Source: Lewinellaceae bacterium (GTDB lineage Bacteria > Bacteroidota > Bacteroidia > Chitinophagales > Saprospiraceae). Taken from it: a stretch of 64,000 bases of DNA. Where the stretch lies: assembly GCA_020636075.1 (NCBI GenBank), contig JACJYO010000001.1:868001-932000 (forward strand), read 5' to 3'. The notes beneath the pieces are model-generated. The model was not told the origin of the DNA, ran no database searches, and saw only the letters and a program-made list of their open reading frames with translations. This document shows, one piece after another, positions 28,401 through 36,500 of the stretch (within the stretch, counting starts at the first letter, position 1; each line of letters starts with the position of its first letter). A program made the translations under genes and the position numbers.

Positions 28401-29927
28401 GAGCAAATTTTTGAAGCGTTCAACCAGGCCGACGGCTCCGTCGAACGGCAATTTGGAGGTACCGGGCTCGGACTCGCTATCAGTAAAAACCTGATCGAGT
28501 TGCAAGGCGGGCGAATCTGGTTGCGTTCTGAACCCGGACAAGGGGCAGCCTTCTTTTTCACCCTTCCGGCGGGCCAGAAAAATGGCGCACCCAAACCGAC
28601 GCCGCCACCAGATCCGGCGAATATTGCCCCCGTTATCCCGGTGCCCGAAGCGCTGCAATTTGAACCCCAACACTACCGAAAAGGATCAATTCGCATCCTG
28701 ATCGTAGACGACGAGCCCATCAACCACCACGTGTTGCGCAACCACCTCGAGCAAGAGCCCTACCACATCACCAACGCCTGGAACGGCGAAGAAGCGCTGC
28801 GCTACCTGGAAACCGAACCTTCCTTCGACCTGGTGCTGCTCGACGTGATGATGCCCCGCATGAGCGGCTATGAAGTGTGCCGCCGTATCCGGGAAAAATA
28901 CCTGCCGTCGGAATTGCCCATCATCATGATCACCGCTAAAAATCAGGTAAAAGATCTGGTGCAGGGCCTCGCACTCGGCGCCAACGACTACCTGGCCAAG
29001 CCGTTTAGCAAGGAGGAATTTCTGGCACGCGTACGCACCCAACTCGATCTGCTACGCATTTTTGATGTGACTGCCCGCTTTGTGCCCAACGAATTTATCC
29101 GTGCGCTGGGCTACGAACGGCTCACCGAGGTAACTCTGGGCGACCACACCCAACGCGAAGTCACAGTGTTGTTTTCCGACATTCGCAGCTATACTTCCCT
29201 GGCGGAAAACATGACACCGGAGGAAAACTTTCAGTTTGTCAACGCCTACAACGGCCGCATGGGGCCCGTTATCCGGAAGCACAACGGATTTGTAAATCAA
29301 TACCTGGGCGACGGCATCATGGCCATTTTTCCGCAAGCTGCCGAACAGGCGCTCCAGGCTGCAATTGATATGCAAACGGAAATCCAGGCCTACAATAAAA
29401 ATCGGCGGAAAAAAGGGCAGGCGACCATTCGCGTTGGGATGGGCTTGCACAGTGGCCCGCTCATCATGGGCATTACCGGCGACGAAGACCGGCTGGATGC
29501 CACCACGATTTCCGACACTGTGAACACGGCATCCCGGATTGAAAGCCTGACCCCCTACTACGCCGTCAATATCCTGCTCAGCGAAGACAGCCTGCAACAG
29601 ATCCCACAACCGGAGCGCTATCGCTTGCGCTACCTGGGTATCGTACAGGTCAAAGGACGCCAGCAACCCGTGGGCATTTACGAATGCTTCGACGGGGATG
29701 ATGCTTCCGACATCCGCCTGAAACTGGAAACCCTGGACCAATTTAACCAGGCAGTTGCACAGTTTTTCAGCCGCAATTTTCAGGAAGCTTCGGCGGGATT
29801 TCAGGCAGTGTTGGCCCGGCACCCGGCGGATACCGTAACCCGGCTTTTTTTGGAAAAATCCGATTATTTCCATCAAAACGGGGTGTCGGCCGACTGGACC
29901 GGTGTAGAGAAAATGAGTGGAAAATAA
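25404..29927 (+). CDS. Hybrid sensor: propeller, histidine kinase, receiver, class III cyclase
   Basis: A 1,507-residue protein that joins two signalling outputs. A signal peptide (about 1-36) leads into an extracytoplasmic two-component-regulator propeller (about 45-670, many blades such as TIYVGGAGDFGYL and GRIWAGTRNRGVV), then a Y_Y_Y domain (about 695-779), one membrane helix (about 781-804), HisKA with H839 (NTSHELRTPLNG), HATPase (to about 1058, GTGLGLAISKNL), receiver with phospho-acceptor D1147 (VLLDVMMPRMSG) and a class III nucleotide cyclase (about 1252-1429). The cyclase has both metal aspartates, D1259 (FSDIRSYT) and D1303 (LGDGIM), 44 residues apart. The last 70 residues look like one TPR. 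Nucleotide made (cAMP, cGMP or other) is not clear from the sequence. Confidence 0.92.
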   Translation: MPFQPGSAFQKQALFFQIAVASCLLVLAPVWGVAQTQTGHSEQGQAIIRNYNSREYSASAQNWAVLQDNRGMLYVGNNECLLEYDGHTWSRINGTNGGVFSLAADTSGTIYVGGAGDFGYLQTDPSGARRYISLSAQLPESARNFGVVRSVHMLGDTVFFQSRQTLFLYHQQRLDTYPIPDSYLRAYAVNNRYFIKLAGKGLCHWNKNKFELLPGGERFSAETIAFLLPFPQNRLLIGTLTNGIWVYDPRTGACTRPERFQALQAVLSNDELYHGLRLPAGGYALATLSGGIYLTDAEGVLQRQINRGLGLNDNTVHFLFLDRQQGLWAAMNHGLDRISLRAPFQYWDQALGLDAAVLCIKRHHGTLYVGTNLGLYAMVQANDPSEPSRFKLVDPAHRDQIFALETIAAPGQPQTQLLLATGSGLYTLQSDNNMRRLHEADLGPFYSLAVSGTQSGVVFAGGNKGVFHISQLHQGWTIPKPIGATNLLIRSVAEDAQGRIWAGTRNRGVVCLTPDGQGGYSARTFAQMNGKPAMGDHRIFQWGERLLFRSSEFGAFQFDSTSQAFQPLYFTEDQSRNARPVWVAATGPRRNTWVWAPSANGTQLEWLIENADSNWTRVYQPFGVLPDIRDLFQGGFYTENEALAWMGGALGLYRFEAGAMPDTSYYQQAYTVLLRSVRANTDSTLIQDFHGNNATPFSLAHQLNSLAFQFAALGFECPENTLYSFLLEGYDRNWSAWSPKTEKEYTNLPPGTYRFRVRARNAFAREAHAGAFSFTILPPWYQTWWAYLLYLALFGSLLFGLVRILTRRQAQHLQREQQINEQLRNADKLKDQFLANTSHELRTPLNGIIGLSESLLDGIGSFSAEKQREELSLIISSGRRLSSLVNDLLDFSRLKDNDLQLRQTNVDLYALTDVVLQICQPLVQDKDLLLQNQVPAELAVLADEDRLQQILLNLVGNAIKFTDQGAVTVSATLHAKTDEYPAVEIEVRDTGIGIAQENQEQIFEAFNQADGSVERQFGGTGLGLAISKNLIELQGGRIWLRSEPGQGAAFFFTLPAGQKNGAPKPTPPPDPANIAPVIPVPEALQFEPQHYRKGSIRILIVDDEPINHHVLRNHLEQEPYHITNAWNGEEALRYLETEPSFDLVLLDVMMPRMSGYEVCRRIREKYLPSELPIIMITAKNQVKDLVQGLALGANDYLAKPFSKEEFLARVRTQLDLLRIFDVTARFVPNEFIRALGYERLTEVTLGDHTQREVTVLFSDIRSYTSLAENMTPEENFQFVNAYNGRMGPVIRKHNGFVNQYLGDGIMAIFPQAAEQALQAAIDMQTEIQAYNKNRRKKGQATIRVGMGLHSGPLIMGITGDEDRLDATTISDTVNTASRIESLTPYYAVNILLSEDSLQQIPQPERYRLRYLGIVQVKGRQQPVGIYECFDGDDASDIRLKLETLDQFNQAVAQFFSRNFQEASAGFQAVLARHPADTVTRLFLEKSDYFHQNGVSADWTGVEKMSGK

Positions 29928-30029
29928 GGGCTGACTAATGTTTCAAAACATTCGATCCGGCATTTATAAATTCGGATAGCCGGGACAGTTTCTGAAATTT
30001 CCCCAAAACGCCCTATTCTTGCAGTTCGA

Positions 30030-31163
30030 ATGGGCGATCCAACTTTAAATACAGAAAACGAGGCGCCGGTCCCTTTGGCGGAAGCCCCTCCACGCAAATA
30101 CAAACGCGTTTACGCCAATTACATCCGTGCACTTGCGGCTTGTGCTGTGGTACAAATGCATTCGGTTGGCGGGTACTTGTACACTTTCGACCCGACAGCG
30201 AATCCGGATGTCCGCTTCCTCACCGCCGATATAATTTACGGGCATTTGCGCTGGGCCACGCCCTTTTTCATCCTGATCAGCGGCGCACTGTTACTGAACC
30301 CCTCCAAACATGAACCGATTCCGGTTTTTTTAAAAAAACGTTTGCGCCGCGTACTGATTCCCTTTGCGTTTTGGGGAACGATCTACCTGCTCTATTTGTA
30401 TCGTGGAAACATGTACTACGGCACCTGGCCGGAATTGAAGGATGTTTTAAACACGATTTTTTACAACGACATCTACTTTCATTTGTGGTTCATCCCCATG
30501 ATCACCGGGTTGTACCTGCTCACCCCGACGTTTCGAATTTTTATTCAAAACGCAAAGCGCAGCGATATCGAGTATTTTCTGGTGCTGAGTTTTACTATTA
30601 CCGCGCTTCAGCACTTTTTACCGGGCATTATTTTCATCAAATACATCGGCTGGATGGGCTATATCGGATTTTATGTACTGGGCTACTACCTCAGTGCTTT
30701 CCCGATAAAACGCAGTTGGAAAAAAGTGATCTATCCCCTGGCTTTGGCCATGCCGCTGACGGGGGCTTTTATCACCTGGTGGCTGACCGTGCAAGCCGGC
30801 GAATACGACGCCAGGGTGTACGTGTACTCCAGCCCGAATGTGGTGATCATGATCTTCGCGCTTTTCCTTTTTCTCAAGGATTTTGACTGGGACACTTTTG
30901 GCGACCGATACCCGCGCATTCACCGGGCTTTCAACCGCATGGCCGATTTGAGCTACGGGGTTTACTTCATCCACGTATTGATCCTCGACGTGATCAAAAA
31001 CGGCTACATTTTCGGCATCCGCGTCACCCCGCACTATTTCTTCAACCAGGAAATTCACCCTGCGATCGGGGCGCCACTGGTGGCTGTTGTTGGCATTTCG
31101 CTTTCGGTGCTAATGATCAGTTTGCTGAGCCGGGTGGTATTTATGAAAAAGTGGTTGATGTAG
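30030..31163 (+). CDS. Acyltransferase family 3 membrane protein
   Basis: A 377-residue integral membrane protein of the acyltransferase 3 family, which moves acetyl or other acyl groups to surface sugars or peptidoglycan. About ten membrane helices follow a soluble N-terminal tail of 28 residues. Family marks are NYIRALAACAVVQMHSVGG in the first helix (conserved Arg and His), ATPFFILISGALLL and RRVLIPFAFW in the next, the LWFIPMITGLYLLTP segment, and LSYGVYFIHVLILD near the end. It stands alone between the sensor and a repeat-rich gap. Acyl acceptor unknown. Confidence 0.9.
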   Translation: MGDPTLNTENEAPVPLAEAPPRKYKRVYANYIRALAACAVVQMHSVGGYLYTFDPTANPDVRFLTADIIYGHLRWATPFFILISGALLLNPSKHEPIPVFLKKRLRRVLIPFAFWGTIYLLYLYRGNMYYGTWPELKDVLNTIFYNDIYFHLWFIPMITGLYLLTPTFRIFIQNAKRSDIEYFLVLSFTITALQHFLPGIIFIKYIGWMGYIGFYVLGYYLSAFPIKRSWKKVIYPLALAMPLTGAFITWWLTVQAGEYDARVYVYSSPNVVIMIFALFLFLKDFDWDTFGDRYPRIHRAFNRMADLSYGVYFIHVLILDVIKNGYIFGIRVTPHYFFNQEIHPAIGAPLVAVVGISLSVLMISLLSRVVFMKKWLM

Positions 31164-31593
31164 GCCGCCAACACTTAGAAACTTGAGTAGTTATCCTAAA
31201 TTTTTTCAAGTGACTTCGGGGAAGTCAAATATTTGTAGATCAATATTTTAACCTGGCGTGTCGACCTCTGTACCGGCGTGCATTGATTTGTTATAACCGC
31301 GAAGCGGTTGAATATGAGTAGCCCCCGTATGGGGGGAAATGTGCGTCCCGAAGTGCCAACGGCAAAGCGGTTGAATTAATGTTAAATGCCACTTACATTC
31401 AACCGCTTTGCGGTTGCAAAACCTTCAACTTTATTACAACCCCGGGTTATACCCGGGGCTATCCATATTCAAGCCCTGCCGGGCTTAATATAACCGCTTA
31501 CCGTTCGCATGTATCAGCGAGGTCCGCTATATTTCAAAATTGGAGAAATGACACAAGTTTCCCCTGTCGGGAACAGCAGCGGCAAAACGCCGA
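31164..31593. repeat. Cluster of short palindromes, no gene
   Basis: This 430-base gap has no gene but at least five hairpins: AACCGC-GAA-GCGGTT (31295-31309), CCCCCGTATGGGGGG (about 31322-31336), a pair CAACGGCAAAGCGGTTGAAT / ATTCAACCGCTTTGCGGTTG (31358-31377 and 31397-31416), CCCCGGGTTATACCCGGGG (31440-31458) and AAGCCCTGCCGGGCTT (31470-31485). The units are of different sequence but similar size, which fits a composite of small repeats rather than a terminator. Confidence 0.75.
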
Positions 31594-33237
31594 TCACTCT
31601 CCAACAATCTGCTTGAGCATACGCCGCGCATTCTCCCCCACCCCGCCATTCGGGTCAAGCGCAATGGCTTTTTTATAGCATTCAACCGCATTATCCTTTT
31701 TCCCGGCTTTCCAGCAGGCTTCACCCAGACTATCCCAGGTGTTAGCGGAATCGGGGAAAAGTTCAGTGTTCAATTGGAAAACATAAAGCGCCGGCTCCAA
31801 CTGACCGCCGTTTAGCAGGTTGTAGCCATTTTGGTTGAATTCGTTTTCAAAATTGATAAACCGGTATCGCGGATCAGCGACCATTTCCACGGCTTTTGCT
31901 TTTAGTTCGTCCAGTTTTTTGGCCATGAATAATTCTTTCAAGTAACCTATGGGGTCCAGCACCATGCCTTCAGCAGAAAAATCCAAGGCAGCTGCCAACA
32001 CTGGATCGCGGTTGGAACGGTAATCGTCAATGGATGGTTCCACAGCAATATGCGGCGCCAGCCAGTCGGCATTTTCCCATTGCGGTTTGTCTTGCCACCA
32101 GGCAAAGGAGAGAAACACCGGAATCTTGGTTTTCGGAAGTTCAACGCGGCGGTTGTCTCCGTAGAAATTGATGTTTTCACCCGTCGGCTCGCCGACAAAA
32201 ATGGCATTGGTGTAGGTGTGCAATTCATTGACCAGATTTTGGCAGGCTGAGAAGGTGCGCCGGCCGATCAGGACGAAAACTTTCCCGGGTTGGTTTATTT
32301 TTTCGCAGCGGATCAGCCCAGTCACGATGGGTTTGTTTTTGTAATTGTTGCCGCCGCCGTTGAGCCGCACGTCCAGTACCAGGCGCTCAACATCGTTTTT
32401 TTCCACAAAATCGAACAGGCGTTGGTAAAAAGCCGGGATCGGTTCGTCTTTCTCGTCCTGGATCTGGCTATGGCGGACATACACCGTTTTTTGCTCCGGC
32501 AAATACTCGAAGTAGTAAATCTTGTCCAGGTTTTTCAGGTAATACGGAGTGGCAGTCTGGTCGCGCACACTTAACCAGTCGCTATCTGACGCAACAAAGC
32601 CGTATTTTCTCGGAAAACGAAATGTTGGTACCGCATCGAAGGTTTTTTCGAAGGTTTTGCCGTCCCGTTCCAACTGGAGGGTAATCGTTTTTTTCAGCGT
32701 TTTAGTAATCCCCTGGGCATGCAGCGCTTCCGGAATCAGCAGAAAATCGAGTCCGTATGCCTTAAAATATTGCTCGTTCTCCACCGGCTGCAAGGGTCGA
32801 ACGGCTTCGAGCGCTTTTTCCACAGAAACGCCTTCGACGTTCAATACACGGGCGCCCAATGCGTCGGCATAGTCTTTCCGGCAACCTTCGACGTAGATGC
32901 CATCGCTAAACCAGTACAAATTGAGCGGCAGAATATGCCCTTGCACCGGCGACCGGCTCCAGCTGAGGTCGGTATGGCCGTACCCGAACATAGCGACAAT
33001 GCGGGCAAAACCTGCCAGGATTTCATGCGGTTGCATGGTTGGAATTTCCCCGTGTAGTGTTTCCACAGCGGCATCCCAATCGGTTGCCGTTACTTTTTTA
33101 AACAGGAAGGGATAGTCCTGGTGGACAGTGTTTTGCAGGAAGCGCAGGTCGGTTTGCCAGTCGGCAGCGGTCAACGCAGTTTGGGCGGTTGCACCCAACG
33201 TCCAACAGAACAACAGGGTGAGCAGCAGTTGTTTCAT
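31594..33237 (-). CDS. S41-like peptidase with C-terminal TPR
   Basis: A 547-residue exported protein. A signal peptide (MKQLLLTLLFCWTLGATAQ) is followed by a helical N-terminal part, a PDZ-like stretch (about 100-190) and an S41/tail-specific protease-like core: VERLVLDVRLNGGGNNYKN (about 300) and VLIGRRTFSACQNLVNELH (about 340), where the Ser of TFSA is in the place of the catalytic serine. The catalytic Lys downstream could not be placed with certainty. A C-terminal TPR unit (NTWDSLGEACWKAGKKDNAV, about 495-535) is common in Bacteroidota members. Probably periplasmic or outer-membrane associated; substrate unknown. Confidence 0.82.
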   Translation of the reverse strand: MKQLLLTLLFCWTLGATAQTALTAADWQTDLRFLQNTVHQDYPFLFKKVTATDWDAAVETLHGEIPTMQPHEILAGFARIVAMFGYGHTDLSWSRSPVQGHILPLNLYWFSDGIYVEGCRKDYADALGARVLNVEGVSVEKALEAVRPLQPVENEQYFKAYGLDFLLIPEALHAQGITKTLKKTITLQLERDGKTFEKTFDAVPTFRFPRKYGFVASDSDWLSVRDQTATPYYLKNLDKIYYFEYLPEQKTVYVRHSQIQDEKDEPIPAFYQRLFDFVEKNDVERLVLDVRLNGGGNNYKNKPIVTGLIRCEKINQPGKVFVLIGRRTFSACQNLVNELHTYTNAIFVGEPTGENINFYGDNRRVELPKTKIPVFLSFAWWQDKPQWENADWLAPHIAVEPSIDDYRSNRDPVLAAALDFSAEGMVLDPIGYLKELFMAKKLDELKAKAVEMVADPRYRFINFENEFNQNGYNLLNGGQLEPALYVFQLNTELFPDSANTWDSLGEACWKAGKKDNAVECYKKAIALDPNGGVGENARRMLKQIVGE

Positions 33238-33572
33238 AGTCTTGAAAATTTAGCTCGACTTGGGTCCGGCTATCCTGGAGCAGTCCCAAATCGCATGAAA
33301 AATCAGAAGTTACCAGCAATGAGGCAAGCGGACAAACATTTTCAGGGCTATACCTGGCTCAGCAAATTATCCTGCCTATTAATGTCCGCCAACTTGATCA
33401 ACAGTCCAAAGATAACCTACCATTGACCGGGTTTGGGCACTTGAACACCGGGTTGTACCGTTTGGACATTATTTGAACTGCATAACGTTCAAATTCATCT
33501 TTTCCGTTGGTGTTCAGTTTGCTGCACACTACTTTTGATCTGCGATTCACAATTTCAACCAAAAACACGACC
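33238..33572. other. Divergent intergenic region
   Basis: This 335-base gap separates the minus-strand S41-like gene from the plus-strand alpha-2-macroglobulin gene and must hold both promoters. No exact TTTG-N-TAnnTTTG match, repeat or small gene could be supported. Confidence 0.5.
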
Positions 33573-36500
33573 ATGCGAAAGCAAACGCTCCCTCTGGCCG
33601 CCATGCTCCTGGCAGCCCTCCTTTTTTCCTGCAATAAAGTGGTTAAAAACGAAGCCTATTTTCAGGCAATAGCCCGCTACGTTTACGCCTACACCAGTGG
33701 TGATATCGGCCGCACCGACGCTATTCGCGTGCGTTTTATCGATCCGGCCGTTGGCCAAAACAAGATCGGCCAGGCGGTAGATGCCGGGCTTTTCCAAATC
33801 AGTCCGGCGGTGTCGGGGAAGGCCATTTGGGAAGATGACCGCACCATCAAATTGCAGCCCGATGAGGCCTTGCCGTACGGCGCCAAGTACAGCGGCACGG
33901 TCCAACTGGGTAAAATTTTCGGGAACGTACCCGAAGTGGCCCAGGTATTTGATTTTAGCTTTCGGGTGCGCGAGCTTTCCTTCGAACTGGTCACCGACGG
34001 CCTGCGCGCCGTTTCAGAAAACGATCTGGCCAAACAGCAACTCATCGGCCGTATTCTGACCAGCGACGCCGTTGAAACATCCAACCTGGAAAAAACGCTG
34101 ACAGCCAAACAGGGCAACAAATCGCTGAACATCCGCTGGACGCATAGTTCCGACGGGCTTTCACACGAATTTACGGTACTGGATATCGAACGCTCGACGG
34201 TCCGCTCCAAGGTAGAACTCAGTTGGTCGGGCACAGCCCTGGGGGTCGAAAAATCCGGCAAATCAGAGCAAATGGTACCCGCCCTGGATGAATTTGTGGT
34301 ATTGCAAACCCGGGTTGTGCAATCGGAAGAACAATACGTATTGCTCAATTTCTCCGACCCGCTGGAAACCAGTCAGATACTCGATGGGCTGATCCATATT
34401 GAAAACTACGATAACAACCTGCGCTTTGCCATCGATGGCAACTTCGTACGGGTTTACCCCAGCCAACGGATTACCGGCACGCACAACCTGCGGGTGGAAG
34501 CCGGCATCCGGAACATTGCCGGTGCAGCCATGAAAGGGCGCAGCGACTGGCCTCTTAATTTCGAAGACCTCAAACCCTCCGTGCGCCTGGTAGGCCGCGG
34601 CGCCGTGATCCCGCAGCAAGCTGATGGCGCCATCATTTTCCCCTTTGAAGCGGTAGGATTACGCGCGGTGGATGTTGAAGTGTTTAAAATTTTCAACTCC
34701 AATATTTTGCAATACCTCCAGGTCAATGAACTGGAAGGCGACCAGGAACTCGACCGCGTCGGAAAAATTATCATGCAGAAAAAAGTGGCGCTCACCGACC
34801 TGAATCCCGATGCAAATTCACAGGTTTGGCAGCGCTACGCACTCGACTTGCAGGAGATTATCCAACAAGATCCCGGTGCGATTTACCAGGTGCGCTTGAC
34901 GTTCAGGCGCGGGTATGCGATTTACAATTGTAATCCGGCTGCGCCAAACAATACCGAAGCAGATGCTGCGCCCGCAGCTGAAAATTGGCAGGAAGCCGAT
35001 AACCTTGCCCACCTCGGCAGCGCCGATGAAAACGGCAACCTGGTCAGCATTTGGGGAGGCTACCGCGGCATTTATTATGGCAATGATGAAGATTACTGGT
35101 GGTCCGAAGACGACGGTTATGATTGGAGTAACCGCGATAATCCCTGTGCAAAGGAATACTACAATTACGAGCATTTTACCAAACGTAATGTGTTTGTCAG
35201 CGACCTCGGCATAACGGCAAAACGCGGAAAAGACCGCTCGCTTTTTGTTTCGGTGAACAGCCTGCACACCACGCAGCCGGAGAATGGGGTCGATCTGGAA
35301 CTGTTCAACTACCAACTGCAATCCATCGGCAAATTGCGCACCGATGGCAACGGCATTGCAGCAACGGATGACTTGCGCGAAACGCCCTTTCTGATCGTTG
35401 CCAGCCGTGGTGACCGGCGCGGATACCTGCGCATGGCCGACGGGAGTTCGCTTTCGCTCAGCCGTTTCGACGTGGCCGGCGTTGAGCCGCAAAAAGGACT
35501 CAAGGGCTACCTCTACGGCGAGCGTGGCGTTTGGCGCCCGGGCGATTCGCTGTACCTGAATTTTGTTTTGGAAGATCAAAAGGGCACCTTGCCCCAAAGT
35601 CACCCGGTCACGCTGGAACTCACCGACCCCCGTGGCGCTTTGCAATACCGCACCACCTCGGCACAGGCTGTTGGCGGCGTTTACCCCTTCCCCTGTACTA
35701 CCCGCCCCGATGCCCCGACGGGCAACTGGACCGCCAAGGTTCAGGTTGGTGGGGCAACGTTTAGCAAACAATTGAAAATTGAAACCGTCAAGCCGAACCG
35801 GTTGAAAATGAATCTTGATTTCGGCAAAAAAAGTTTGTCAGCCGGTGATGCAAGTTTGAACGGAAAACTCCAGGTCAACTGGCTCCACGGCGCTACCGCC
35901 AAAGGGCTGAAAGCCGTTGTAGAAATGCAACTCCGACTGGCCCAAACGGAGTTTAAAAACTTCAAGGATTTTGTTTTCGACGATCCGGCGCGAAACCTCT
36001 GGAGCGAACCGGAAGTATTGTTCGATGCCCGGCTCGATGACAACGGCCAGGCCAATATTCCGCTCCGCCTCGGTAACCAGGAAAATGCACCGGGCAAGCT
36101 GATCGCCAATTTTAAAATCCGGGCCTTCGAAAACAGCGGTGATTTCAGCACCGACAACATCGCCATCGATTACTACCCCTTTGAGCGTTTTGTGGGAGTT
36201 TCCATTCCGACAAATAGTTGGGGATCCAAATCAATCGATCGTAAGGGCGGACAGCTCCAATTTGCTTGCGTAGATCAAAATGGTAAACCTATTGCCGGCC
36301 GAAAGATCGAGGTTGGCCTGTACCGTTGCGACTGGCGCTGGTGGTGGGAGGAAGACCGGAACAGCAATGTCGCCCAGTTCAATTCAGCCAACCACGTCAA
36401 TGCCGTCGAAAAAGCGACCCTCACCACAGATGGTCGCGGTTTGGCCACCTGGACCGTCCGACCTAACAACTGGGGGCGTTACCTGGTGCGGGTATCCGAC

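Noticed and set aside
34818..35771. Minus-strand open frame (317 codons) in the macroglobulin gene
   Set aside because: The plus-strand gene is continuous with family motifs on both sides; the antisense product has no recognisable feature.
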